DNA from: Denticeps clupeoides
Taxonomy: Eukaryota; Chordata; Actinopteri; Clupeiformes; Denticipitidae
Reading direction: 5' to 3'
Assembly: GCF_900700375.1 (NCBI RefSeq)
Contig: NW_021629815.1
Span: forward strand, 1 to 64,000
Length of the DNA stretch: 64,000 nt
Part shown: positions 1 through 10,425 of the stretch, one piece after another
Layout: each line of letters begins with the position of its first letter
Numbering within the stretch: the first letter of the stretch is position 1
Made by a program: the position numbers and the translations under genes
Notes under the pieces: generated by a model
What the model was told of the DNA's origin: nothing
Database searches by the model: none
The model's input: only the letters and a program-made list of their open reading frames with translations

Positions 1-376
1 ATTGCTCAATCTTGTCTGATCTCAGAAGCTAAGAAGGCTTGGGACTGGTTAGTACTTGGATGGGAGACTACCTGGGAATACCATGTGCTGTAAGCTTTAA
101 CTATTGAAAAACTTTTAAAATGAAAGTATTTACATGGGTTTGTTAGCTTTTTTTGCCTATTCTCCATCATAATTTGACAGTAAAGCAGGAGTTTTCACTC
201 TTTGATATGTGTTCAAGCCCCTTTGGTTTAAAGTTCAAGATTTTCAAGCAGAGTTTGTGTATGGACAAACCAGCTGAAGAATGCCCAATCTTGTCTGATC
301 TCAGAAGCTAAGAAGGCTCTGGCCTGGTTAGTACTTGGATGGGAGACCACGTGGGAATGCCAGGTGCTGTAAGCTT
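1..376 (+). rRNA. 5S rRNA-like copies at array start (2, first partial)
   Basis: A 5'-truncated copy (about 1-97, C-like) is cut by the window edge. A full copy starts at 257 (subtype D, with GGCTCTGGCC and GAGACCACGTGGG variants). The stretch 1-760 is nearly the same as 25495-26255, so this edge is itself a duplicate of an internal segment. Confidence 0.8.
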
Positions 377-438
377 TAACTATTGAAAAACTTTTAAAAT
401 GTAAGTATTTACATCACTTTGTTGACTTTTTTTTTAAG

Positions 439-518
439 GTAAGTTAAGGGGTATTTTCATTCTTTGATATGTTTTCCCGCCTTTTTTCTTTTTTTTTTTT
501 TTTTAAACTTCTCTTCAG
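439..518 (+). other. Intron-like segment upstream of U2-like copy 1 (representative)
   Basis: AAG|GTAAGTTAAGG at 439 looks like a 5' splice site. A T-rich tract ending CTTCTCTTCAG|GT at 518 looks like a 3' splice site, 80 bp away. The same pair lies upstream of nearly every U2-like copy, although many copies read AAAGTAAGTT. The left part aligns with the ordinary 5S spacer, so the resemblance may be accidental. Confidence 0.3.
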
Positions 519-605
519 GTTTCTTTGTCTGTGCGTGCTCTACAACGATCATTCACAGGCTTGGCTATGGAGTGGGGTGGAGCTGAATCGATTAGGTGGG
601 GATTT
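519..605 (+). other. Conserved 87-bp block upstream of U2-like copy (representative)
   Basis: The block runs from GTTTCTTTGTCTGTGCG to GGATTTCC, directly before the U2-like homology. It has higher GC content than the spacers and is about as conserved between copies as the U2-like part itself, with a few alternative bases (GGCTTGGCTATGG versus GTCTTGGCTATTG). I do not recognise it. It could be a promoter region, the 5' part of a longer RNA, or a passenger. No clear snRNA proximal sequence element was identified. Confidence 0.4.
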
Positions 606-762
606 CCAGCCCTCGGCCTTAAGGTGCTACGGACCCTGATGTCAGTTTAATATCTGATACATCATATTAAGCGGATTTTTAGAACAGGGAGTCGGCAATA
701 GGGCCTGCTCCATCCGCTCCATTCATCGACCCAGTATTGCATTGCCTCTAGAAGGTGTGCAC
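606..762 (+). ncRNA. U2 snRNA-like copy 1
   Basis: The core AGTTTAATATCTGATAC, the Sm-like GATTTTTAGAAC and the 3' domain (CATCGACCCAGTATTGCA) align with vertebrate U2. The 5' part keeps CTCGGCC, but the branch-site recognition GTAGTA is absent and stem-loop IIb is missing. The total is 157 nt against about 190 in real U2. This reads as a diverged or pseudogene-like U2; function is unknown. Confidence 0.78.
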
Positions 763-880
763 TTTATTTGTTTTATTAAAAATAAAAGCTTACCACTCCA
801 ACTTTTTGCCTTTTCTCCATGATAATTTGACAGTAAAGCGGGAGTTTTCACTCTTTGATATGTGTTCAAGCCCCTTTGGC

Positions 881-885
881 TTAAA
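881..885 (+). promoter_or_regulatory. TATA-like box at -29 of 5S-like gene (representative)
   Basis: TTAAA lies 25-29 nt upstream of the 5S-like start at 910. The same GGYTTAAAGTTC context precedes essentially every 5S-like copy. Fish 5S spacers commonly carry a TATA-like element near -30 that helps Pol III initiation, so a promoter role is plausible by analogy. Confidence 0.45.
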
Positions 886-1029
886 GTTCAAGATTTTCAA
901 GCAGAGTTTGTGTACGGACAAACCAGCTGAAGAATGCCCAATCTTGTCTGATCTCAGAAGCTAAGAAGGCTTGGGCCTGGTTAGTACTTGGATGGGAGAC
1001 TACCTGGGAATACCAGGTGCTGTAAGCTT

Positions 1030-1188
1030 TAACTATTGAAAAACTTTTAAAATGAAAATATTTACATGGCTTTGTTAGCTTTTTTTGCCTTTTCTCCATC
1101 ATAATTTGACAGTAAAGCGGGAGTTTTCACTCTTTGATATGTGTTCAAGCCCCTTTGGTTTAAAGTTCAAGATTTTCAAGCAGAGTTT
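1030..1188 (+). repeat. Standard 159-bp 5S-like spacer (representative)
   Basis: AT-rich spacer: TTGAAAAACTTTTAAAATG, a T7 run, CTCCATCATAATTTGACAG, GAGTTTTCACTC, then the TATA-like box. No gene is seen in it. Two main length variants exist: CCCCTTTGG, and CCCGTTGG upstream of most C copies. Confidence 0.85.
1045..1048 (+). terminator. First T4 run downstream of 5S-like gene (representative)
   Basis: The 5S-like 3' end reads GTAAGCTTTAAC, only three T, where working 5S genes normally end in four or more. The first TTTT lies about 16 nt further on. If transcribed, most copies would give an RNA with a 3' extension. Confidence 0.4.
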
Positions 1189-1816
1189 GTGTACGGACAT
1201 GCCAGCTGAAGATTGCCCAATCTTGTCTGATCTCAGAAGCTAAGAAGGCTTGGGCCTGGTTAGTACTTGGATGGGAGACTACGTGGGAATGCCATGTGCT
1301 GTAAGCTTTAAATATTAAAAAACTTTTAAAATGAAAGTATTTACATGGCTTTGTTAGCTTTTTTTGCCTATTCTCCATCATAATTTGACAGTAAAGCGGG
1401 AGTTTTCACTCTTTGATATGTGTTCAAGCCCCTTTGGTTTAAAGTTCAAGATTTTCAAGCAGAGTTTGTGTATGGACAAACCAGCTGAAGAATGCCCAAT
1501 CTTGTCTGATCTCAGAAGCTAAGAAGGCTTGGGCCTGGTTAGTACTTGGATGGGAGACTACGTGGGAATGCCAGGTGCTGTAAGCTTTAACTATTGTAAA
1601 ACTTTTAAAATGTAAGTATTTACATCACTTTGTTAACTTTTTTTTTTAAAGTAAGTTAAGGGGTATTTTCATTCTTTGATATGTTTTCCCGCCTTTTTTT
1701 TTTTTTTTTTTTTTTTAACTTCTCTTCAGGTTTCGTTGTCTGTGCGTGCTCTACAGCGATCATTCACAGTCTTGGCTATTGAGTGGGGTGGAGCTGAATC
1801 GATTAGGTGGGGTTTT

Positions 1817-1973
1817 CCAGCCCTCGACCTTAAGGTGCTACGGACCCTGATGTCAGTTTAATATCTGATACATCATATTAAGCGGATTTTTAGAACAGGG
1901 AGTCGGCAATAGGGCCTGCTCCATCCGCTCCATTCATCGACCCAGTATTGCATTGCCTCTAGAAGGTGTGCAC
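1817..1973 (+). ncRNA. U2 snRNA-like copy 2
   Basis: Same architecture as copy 1. Private change CTCGACC in the otherwise constant CTCGGCC of the 5' part. Upstream T-tract about 20 nt. Confidence 0.77.
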
Positions 1974-2120
1974 TTTATTTGTTGTATTAAAAATAAAAGC
2001 TTACCACTCCAACTTTTTGCCTTTTCTCCATGATAATTTGACAGTAAAGTGGGAGTTTTCACTCTTTGATATGTGTTCAAGCCCCTTTGGCTTAAAGTTC
2101 AAGATTTTCAAGCAGAGTTT

Positions 2121-3634
2121 GTGTACGGACAAACCAGCTGAAGAATGCCCAATCTTGTCTGATCTCAGAAGCTAAGAAGGCTTGGGCCTGGTTAGTACTT
2201 GGATGGGAGACAACCTGGGAATACCAGGTGCTGTAAGCTTTAACTAATGAAAAACTTTTAAAATGAAAGTATTTACATGGCTTTGTTAGCTTTTTTTGCC
2301 TTTTCTCCATCATAATTTGACAGTAAAGCGGGAGTTTTCACTCTTTGATATGTGTTCAAGCCCCTTTGGTTTAAAGTTTAAGATTTTCAAGCAGAGTTTG
2401 TGTACGGACATGCCAGCTGAAGATTGCCCAATCTTGTCTGATCTCAGAAGCTAAGAAGGCTTGGGCCTGGTTAGTACTTGGATGGGAGACTACGTGGGAA
2501 TGCCATGTGCTGTAAGCTTTAAATATTGAAAAACTTTTAAAATGAAAGTATTTACATGGCTTTGTTAGCTTTTTTTGCCTATTCTCCATCATAATTTGAC
2601 AGTAAAGCGTGAGTTTTCACTCTTTGATATGTGTTCAAGCCCCTTTGGTTTAAAGTTCAAGATTTTCAAGCAGAGTTTGTGTATGGACAAACCAGCTGAA
2701 GAATGCCCAATCTTGTCTGATCTCAGAAGCTAAGAAGGCTTGGGCCTGGTTAGTACTTGAATGGGAGACTACGTGGGAATGCCATGTGCTGTAAGCTTTA
2801 ACTATTGTAAAACCTTTAAAATGAAAGTATTTACATGGCTTTGTTAGCTTTTTTTGCCCTTTCTCCATAATAATTTGACAGTAAAGCGGGAGTTTTCACT
2901 CTTTGATATGTGTTCAAGCCCGTTGGTTTAAAGTTCAAGATTTTCAAGCAGAGTTTGCTTACGGACATGCCAGCTGAAGATTGCTCAATCTTGTCTGATC
3001 TCAGATGCTAAGAAGGCTTGTGCCTGGTTAGTACTTGGATGGGAGACTACCTTGGAATACCAGGTGCTGTAAGCTTTAACTATTGAAAAACTTTTAAAAT
3101 GAAAGTATTTACATGGCTTTGTTAGCTTTTTTTGCCTTTTCTCCATCATAATTTGACAGTAAAGCGGGAGTTTTCACTCTTTGATATGTGTTCAAGCCCC
3201 TTTGGCTTAAAGTTCAAGATTTTCAAGCAGAGTTTGTGTATGGACAAACCAGCTGAAGAATGCCCAATCTTGTCTGATCTCAGAAGCTAAGAAGGCTTGG
3301 GCCTGGTTAGTACTTGGATGGGAGACAATCTGGGAATACCAGGTGCTGTAAGCTTTAACTAATGAAATACTTTTAAAATGAAAGTATTTACATGGCTTTG
3401 TTAGCTTTTTTTGCCTTTTCTCCATAATAATTTGACAGTAAAGCGGGAGTTTTCACTCTTTGATATGTGTTCAAGCCCCTTTGGTTTAAAGTTCAAGATT
3501 TTCAAGCAGAGTTTGTGTATGGACAAACCAGCTGAAGAATGCCCAATCTTGTCTGATCTCAGAAGCTAAGAAGGCTTGGGCCTGGTTAGTACTTGGATGG
3601 GAGACTACGTGGGAATGCCAGGTGCTGTAAGCTT
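2121..3634 (+). rRNA. 5S rRNA-like block: 6 copies
   Basis: Starts 2121 (A), 2400 (B), 2679 (D 5' end with a B-like ATGCCATGTGCTG 3' end), 2957 (C), 3236 (D 5' end, A-like 3' end), 3515 (D). The mixed copies show exchange inside the 120-nt gene. Confidence 0.82.
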
Positions 3635-3863
3635 TAACTATTGTAAAACTTTTAAAATGTAAGTATTTACATCACTTTGTTAACTTTTTTTGTAAAGTAA
3701 GTTAAGGGGTATTTTCATTCTTTGATATGTTTTCCCCCCTTTTTTTTTTTTTTTTTTTTTTTAAACTTCTCTTCAGGTTTCTTTGTCTGTGCATGCTCTA
3801 TAACGATCATTCACAGTCTTGGCTATTGAGTGGGGTGGAGCTGAATCGATTAGGTGGGGTTTT

Positions 3864-4020
3864 CCAGCCCTCGGCCTTAAGGTGCTATGGACCCTGATGT
3901 CAGTTTAATATCTGATACATCATATTAAGCGGATTTTTAGAACAGGGAGTCGGCAATAGGGCTTGCTCCATCCGCTCCATTCATCGACCCAGTATTGCAT
4001 TGCCTCTAGAAGGTGTGCAC
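3864..4020 (+). ncRNA. U2 snRNA-like copy 3
   Basis: Array consensus except CTATGGACCC for CTACGGACCC. GGGCTTGCTCC rather than GGGCCTGCTCC is shared with copies 4 to 7. Confidence 0.77.
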
Positions 4021-4167
4021 TTTATTTGTTGTATTAAAAATAAAAGCTTACCACTCCAACTTTTTGCCTTTTCTCCATGATAATTTGACAGTAAAGTGGG
4101 AGTTTTCACTCTTTGATATGTGTTCAAGCCCCTTTGGCTTAAAGTTCAAGATTTTCAAGCAGAGTTT

Positions 4168-5680
4168 GTGTACGGACAAACCAGCTGAAGAATGCCCAAT
4201 CTTGTCTGATCTCAGAAGCTAAGAAGGCTTGGGCCTGGTTAGTACTTGGATGGGAGACAACCTGGGAATACCAGGTGCTGTAAGCTTTAACTAATGAAAA
4301 ACTTTTAAAATGAAAGTATTTACATGGCTTTGTTAGCTTTTTTTGCCTTTTCTCCATAATAATTTGACAGTAAAGCGGGAGTTTTCATTCTTTGATATGT
4401 GTTCAAGCCCGTTGGTTTAAAGTTCAAGATTTTCAAGCAGAGTTTGCTTACGGACATGCCAGCTGAAGATTGCTCAATCTTGTCTGATCTCAGAAGCTAA
4501 GAAGGCTTGTGCCTGGTTAGTACTTGGATGGGAGACTACCTGGGAATACCAGGTGCTGTAAGCTTTAACTATTGAAAAACTTTTAAAATGAAAGTATTTA
4601 CATGGCTTTGTTAGCTTTTTTTGCCTTTTCTCCATCATAATTTGACAGTAAAGCGGGAGTTTTCACTCTTTGATATGTGTTCAAGCCCCTTTAGTTTAAA
4701 GTTCAAGATTTTCAAGCAGAGTTTGTGTACGGACATGCCAGCTGAAGATTGCCCAATTTTGTCTGATCTCAGAAGCTAAGAAGGCTTGGGCCTGGTTAGT
4801 ACTTGGATGGGAGACTACGTGGGAATGCCATGTGCTGTAAGCTTTAAATATTGAAAAACTTTTAAAATGAAAGTATTTACATGGCTTTGTTAGCTTTTTT
4901 TGCCTTTTCTCCATCATAATTTGACAGTAAAGCGGGAGTTTTCACGCTTTGATATGTGTTCAAGCCCCTTTGGCTTAAAGTTCAAGATTTTCAAGCAGAG
5001 TTTGTGTACGGACAAACCAGCTGAAGAATGCCCAATCTTGTCTGATCTCAGAAGCTAAGAAGGCTTGGGCCTGGTTAGTACTTGGAATGGAGACAACCTG
5101 GGAATACCAGGTGCTGTAAGCTTTAACTAATGAAAAACTTTTAAAATGAAAGTATTTACATGGCTTTGTTAGCTTTTTTTGCCTTTTCTCTATAATAATT
5201 TGACAGTAAAGCGGGAGTTTTCACTCTTTGATATGTGTTCAAGCCCGTTGGTTTAAAGTTCAAGATTTTCAAGCAGAGTTTGCTTACGGACATGCCAGCT
5301 GAAGATTGCTCAATCTTGTCTGATCTCAGATGCTAAGAAGGCTTGTGCCTGGTTAGTACTTGGATGGGAGACTACCTGGGAATACCAGGTGCCTTAAGCT
5401 TTAACTATTGAAAAACTTTTAAAATGAAAGTATTTACATGGCTTTGTTAGCTTTTTTTGCCTATTCTCCATCATAATTTGACAGTAAAGCAGGAGTTTTC
5501 ACTCTTTGATATGTGTTCAAGCCCCTTTGGTTTAAAGTTCAAGATTTTCAAGCAGAGTTTGTGTATGGACAAACCAGCTGAAGAATGCCCAATCTTGTCT
5601 GATCTCAGAAGCTAAGAAGGCTTGGGCCTGGTTAGTACTTGGATGGGAGACTACGTGGGAATGCCAGGTACTGTAAGCTT
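4168..5680 (+). rRNA. 5S rRNA-like block: 6 copies
   Basis: Starts 4168 (A), 4446 (C), 4725 (B), 5004 (A), 5282 (C), 5561 (D). The copy at 5004 carries the rare TTGGAATGGAGAC in the promoter half, where GGATGGGAG is usual. That marks the segment duplicated at 8338-10585. Confidence 0.82.
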
Positions 5681-5911
5681 TAACTATTGTAAAACTTTTA
5701 AAATGTAAGTATTTACATCACTTTGTTAACTTTTTTTTTAAAGTAAGTTAAGGGGTATTTTCATTCTTTGATATGTTTTCCCGCCTTTTTTTTTTTTTTT
5801 TTTTTTTTTTAAACTTCTCTTCAGGTTTCTTTGTCTGTGCATGCTCTACAACGATCATTCACAGTCTTGGCTATTGAGTGGGGTGGAGCTGAATCGATTA
5901 GGTGGGGTTTT

Positions 5912-6068
5912 CCAGCCCTCGGCCTTAAGGTGCTACGGACCCTGATGTCAGTTTAATATCTGATACATCATATTAAGCGGATTTTTAGAACAGGGAGTCG
6001 GCAATAGGGCTTGCTCCATCCGCTCCATTCATCGACCCAGTATTGCATTGCCTCTAGAAGGTGTGCAC
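5912..6068 (+). ncRNA. U2 snRNA-like copy 4
   Basis: Matches the local consensus with GGGCTTGCTCC. Its module has a long upstream T-tract (about 24 T). Paralogue of copy 6 by segmental duplication. Confidence 0.77.
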
Positions 6069-6215
6069 TTTATTTGTTGTATTAAAAATAAAAGCTTACC
6101 ACTCCAACTTTTTGCCTTTTCTCCATGATAATTTGACAGTAAAGCGGGAGTTTTCACTCTTTGATATGTGTTCAAGCCCCTTTGGCTTAAAGTTCAAGAT
6201 TTTCAAGCAGAGTTT

Positions 6216-7171
6216 GTGTACGGACAAACCAGCTGAAGAATGCCCAATCTTGTCTGATCTCAGAAGCTAAGAAGGCTTGGGCCTGGTTAAAACTTGGATG
6301 GGAGACAACCTGGGAATACCAGGTGCTGTAAGCTTTAACTAATGAAAAACTTTTAAAATGAAAGTATTTACATGGCTTTGTTAGCTTTTTTTGCCTTTTC
6401 TCCATAATAATTTGACAGTAAAGCGGGAGTTTTCACTCTTTGATATGTGTTCAAGCCCGTTGGTTTAAAGTTCAAGATTTTCAAGCAGAGTTTGCTTACG
6501 GACATGCCAGCTGAAGATTGCTCAATCTTGTCTGATCTCAGATGCTAAGAAGGCTTGTGCCTGGTTAGTACTTGGATGGGAGACTACCTTGGAATACCAG
6601 GTGCTGTAAGCTTTAACTATTGAAAAACTTTTAAAATGAAAGTATTTACATGGCTTTGTTAGCTTTTTTTGCCTTTTCTCCATCATAATTTGACAGTAAA
6701 GCGGGAGTTTTCACTCTTTGATATGTGTTCAAGCCCCTTTGGTTTAAAGTTCAAGATTTTCAAGCAGAGTTTGTGTACGGACATGCCAGCTGAAGATTGC
6801 CCAATCTTGTCTGATCTCAGAAGCTAAGAAGGCTTGGGCCTGATTAGTACTTGGATGGGAGACTACGTGGGAATGCCATGTGCTGTAAGCTTTAAATATT
6901 GAAAAACTTTTAAAATGAAAGTATTTACATGGCTTTGTTAGCTTTTTTTGCCTATTCTCCATCATAATTTGACAGTAAAGCGGGAGTTTTCACTCTTTGA
7001 TATGTGTTCAAGCCCCTTTGGTTTAAAGTTCAAGATTTTCAAGCAGAGTTTGTGTATGGACAAACCAGCTGAAGAATGCCCAATCTTGTCTGATCTCAGA
7101 AGCTAAGAAGGCTTGGGCCTGGTTAGTACTTGGATGGGAGACTACGTGGGAATGCCAGGTGCTGTATGCTT
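6216..7171 (+). rRNA. 5S rRNA-like block: 4 copies
   Basis: Starts 6216 (A, with GGTTAAAACTTGG changing the internal promoter), 6494 (C), 6773 (B, CTGATTAGT), 7052 (D). This A-C-B-D order is the commonest higher-order unit in the window. Confidence 0.82.
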
Positions 7172-7398
7172 TAACTATTGTAAAAGTTTTAAAATGTAAG
7201 TATTTACATCACTTTGTTAACTTTTTTTTTAAAGTAAGTTAAGGGGTATTTTCATTCTTTGATATGTTTTCCCGCCTTTTTTTTTTTTTTTTTTTTTAAA
7301 CTTCTCTTCAGGTTTCTTTGTCTGTGCATGCTCTACAACGATCATTCACAGTCTTGGCTATTGAGTGGGGTGGAGCTGAATCGATTAGGTGGGGTTTT

Positions 7399-7555
7399 CC
7401 AGCCCTCGGCCTTAAGGTGCTACGGACCCTGATGCCAGTTTAATATCTGATACATCATATTAAGCGGATTTTTAGAACAGGGAGTCGGCAATAGGGCTTG
7501 CTCCATCCGCTCCATTCATCGACCCAGTATTGCATTGCCTCTAGAAGGTGTGCAC
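7399..7555 (+). ncRNA. U2 snRNA-like copy 5
   Basis: Carries GATGCCAGTTTAAT (GATGTCAG elsewhere), shared only with copy 7 at 16147, the copy beside the retrovirus. Confidence 0.77.
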
Positions 7556-7702
7556 TTTATTTGTTGTATTAAAAATAAAAGCTTACCACTCCAACTTTTT
7601 GCCTTTTCTCCATGATAATTTGACAGTAAAGCGGGAGTTTTCACTCTTTGATATGTGTTCAAGCCCCTTTGGCTTAAAGTTCAAGATTTTCAAGCAGAGT
7701 TT

Positions 7703-8937
7703 GTGTACGGACAAACCAGCTGAAGAATGCCCAATCTTGTCTGATCTCAGAAGCTAAGAAGGCTTGGGCCTGGTTAGTACTTGGATGGGAGACAACCTGG
7801 GAATACCAGGTGCTGTAAGCTTTAACTAATGAAAAACTTTTAAAATGAAAGTATTTACATGGCTTTGTTAGCTTTTTTTTGCATTTTCTCCATCATAATT
7901 TGACAGAAAAGCGGGAGTTTTCACTCTTTGATATGTGTTCAAGCCCCTTTGGTTTAAAGTTCAAGATTTTCAAGCAGAGTTTGTGTACGGACAAACCAGC
8001 TGAAGAATGCCCAATCTTGTCTGATCTCAGAAGCTAAGAAGGCTTGGGCTTGGTTAGTACTTGGATGGGAGACTACCTGGGAATACCAGGTGCTGTAAGC
8101 TTTAACTAATAAAAAACTTTTAAAATGAAAGTATTTACATGGCTTTGTTAGCTTTTTTTGCCTTTTCTCCATAATAATTTGACAGTAAAGCGGGAGTTTT
8201 CACTCTTTGATATGTGTTCAAGCCCGTTGGTTTAAAGTTCAAGATTTTCAAGCAGAGTTTGCTTACGGACATGCCAGCTGAAGATTGCTCAATGTTGTCT
8301 GATCTCAGATGCTAAGAAGGCTTGTGCCTGGTTAGTACTTGGAATGGAGACAACCTGGGAATACCAGGTGCTGTAAGCTTTAACTAATGAAAAACTTTTA
8401 AAATGAAAGTATTTACATGGCTTTGTTAGCTTTTTTTGCCTTTTCTCTATAATAATTTGACAGTAAAGCGGGAGTTTTCACTCTTTGATATGTGTTCAAG
8501 CCCGTTGGTTTAAAGTTCAAGATTTTCAAGTAGAGTTTGCTTACGGACATGCCAGCTGAAGATTGCTCAATCTTGTCTGATCTCAGATGCTAAGAAGGCT
8601 TGTGCCTGGTTAGTACTTGGATGGGAGACTACCTGGGAATACCAGGTGCCTTAAGCTTTAACTATTGAAAAACTTTTAAAATGAAAGTATTTACATGGCT
8701 TTGTTAGCTTTTTTTGCCTATTCTCCATCATAATTTGACAGTAAAGCAGGAGTTTTCACTCTTTGATATGTGTTCAAGCCCCTTTGGTTTAAAGTTCAAG
8801 ATTTTCAAGCAGAGTTTGTGTATGGACAAACCAGCTGAAGAATGCCCAATCTTGTCTGATTTTAGAAGCTAAGAAGGCTTGGGCCTGGTTAGTACTTGGA
8901 TGGGAGACTACGTGGGAATGCCAGGTACTGTAAGCTT
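7703..8937 (+). rRNA. 5S rRNA-like block: 5 copies
   Basis: Starts 7703 (A), 7983 (A), 8261 (C 5' half joined to an A 3' half), 8539 (C), 8818 (D). The chimera at 8261 switches inside CCTGGTTAGTACTTGG, the apparent left breakpoint of the 8338-10585 duplication. Confidence 0.82.
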
Positions 8938-9165
8938 TAACTATTGTAAAACTTTTAAAATGTAAGTATTTACATCACTTTGTTAACTTTTTTTTTAAAG
9001 TAAGTTAAGGGGTATTTTCATTCTTTGATATGTTTTCCCGCCTTTTTTTTTTTTTTTTTTTTTTAAACTTCTCTTCAGGTTTCTTTGTCTGTGCATGCTC
9101 TACAACGATCATTCACAGTCTTGGCTATTGAGTGGGGTGGAGCTGAATCGATTAGGTGGGGTTTT

Positions 9166-9322
9166 CCAGCCCTCGGCCTTAAGGTGCTACGGACCCTGAT
9201 GTCAGTTTAATATCTGATACATCATATTAAGCGGATTTTTAGAACAGGGAGTCGGCAATAGGGCTTGCTCCATCCGCTCCATTCATCGACCCAGTATTGC
9301 ATTGCCTCTAGAAGGTGTGCAC
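9166..9322 (+). ncRNA. U2 snRNA-like copy 6
   Basis: Same as copy 4, from which it appears to derive by duplication. Confidence 0.77.
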
Positions 9323-9469
9323 TTTATTTGTTGTATTAAAAATAAAAGCTTACCACTCCAACTTTTTGCCTTTTCTCCATGATAATTTGACAGTAAAGCG
9401 GGAGTTTTCACTCTTTGATATGTGTTCAAGCCCCTTTGGCTTAAAGTTCAAGATTTTCAAGCAGAGTTT

Positions 9470-10425
9470 GTGTACGGACAAACCAGCTGAAGAATGCCCA
9501 ATCTTGTCTGATCTCAGAAGCTAAGAAGGCTTGGGCCTGGTTAAAACTTGGATGGGAGACAACCTGGGAATACCAGGTGCTGTAAGCTTTAACTAATGAA
9601 AAACTTTTAAAATGAAAGTATTTACATGGCTTTGTTAGCTTTTTTTGCCTTTTCTCCATAATAATTTGACAGTAAAGCGGGAGTTTTCACTCTTTGATAT
9701 GTGTTCAAGCCCGTTGGTTTAAAGTTCAAGATTTTCAAGCAGAGTTTGCTTACGGACATGCCAGCTGAAGATTGCTCAATCTTGTCTGATCTCAGATGCT
9801 AAGAAGGCTTGTGCCTGGTTAGTACTTGGATGGGAGACTACCTTGGAATACCAGGTGCTGTAAGCTTTAACTATTGAAAAACTTTTAAAATGAAAGTATT
9901 TACATGGCTTTGTTAGCTTTTTTTGCCTTTTCTCCATCATAATTTGACAGTAAAGCGGGAGTTTTCACTCTTTGATATGTGTTCAAGCCCCTTTGGTTTA
10001 AAGTTCAAGATTTTCAAGCAGAGTTTGTGTACGGACATGCCAGCTGAAGATTGCCCAATCTTGTCTGATCTCAGAAGCTAAGAAGGCTTGGGCCTGATTA
10101 GTACTTGGATGGGAGACTACGTGGGAATGCCATGTGCTGTAAGCTTTAAATATTGAAAAACTTTTAAAATGAAAGTATTTACATGGCTTTGTTAGCTTTT
10201 TTTGCCTATTCTCCATCATAATTTGACAGTAAAGCGGGAGTTTTCACTCTTTGATATGTGTTCAAGCCCCTTTGGTTTAAAGTTCAAGATTTTCAAGCAG
10301 AGTTTGTGTATGGACAAACCAGCTGAAGAATGCCCAATCTTGTCTGATCTCAGAAGCTAAGAAGGCTTGGGCCTGGTTAGTACTTGGATGGGAGACTACG
10401 TGGGAATGCCAGGTGCTGTATGCTT
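9470..10425 (+). rRNA. 5S rRNA-like block: 4 copies
   Basis: Starts 9470 (A), 9748 (C), 10027 (B), 10306 (D), paralogous to 6216-7171. The last copy is followed by the upstream part of a U2 module interrupted at 10586. Confidence 0.82.

Larger units (their letters stand above)
910..1587 (+). rRNA. 5S rRNA-like block: 3 copies
   Basis: Copies start at 910 (A), 1189 (B) and 1468 (D), each about 120 nt. About 21 of 120 bases differ from the fish 5S consensus in the best-matching C type. Internal control region bases such as TTAGTACTTGGATGGGAGAC are intact. Confidence 0.82.

Noticed and set aside
580-620. U1 snRNA similarity of AGGTGGGGTTTTCCAG before the U2-like part
   Set aside because: Only a short match to the U1 AGGTGGTTTTCCCAG segment; the rest of U1 is not found in order.
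755-964. Repeated 60-73-codon open frames on both strands across the array
   Set aside because: They lie over the U2-like 3' end and the 5S-like genes, recur with the repeat period, and have no protein-like conservation. They are open by chance.
910-1029. 5S-derived SINE (SINE3-type) instead of tandem 5S
   Set aside because: No tail, no target duplications and no dispersed insertion; strict head-to-tail monomers with a shared spacer.
1030-1120. U4 snRNA echo in the spacer (TTGAAAAACTTTT ... ATTTGACAG)
   Set aside because: Two short AT-rich matches in the right order, but no U4 stem-loops or 5' domain; chance is more likely.
910-3634. Regular 279-bp periodicity as a CRISPR-like array
   Set aside because: The repeated part is a 5S-like gene and the spacer is also repeated; the genome is eukaryotic.
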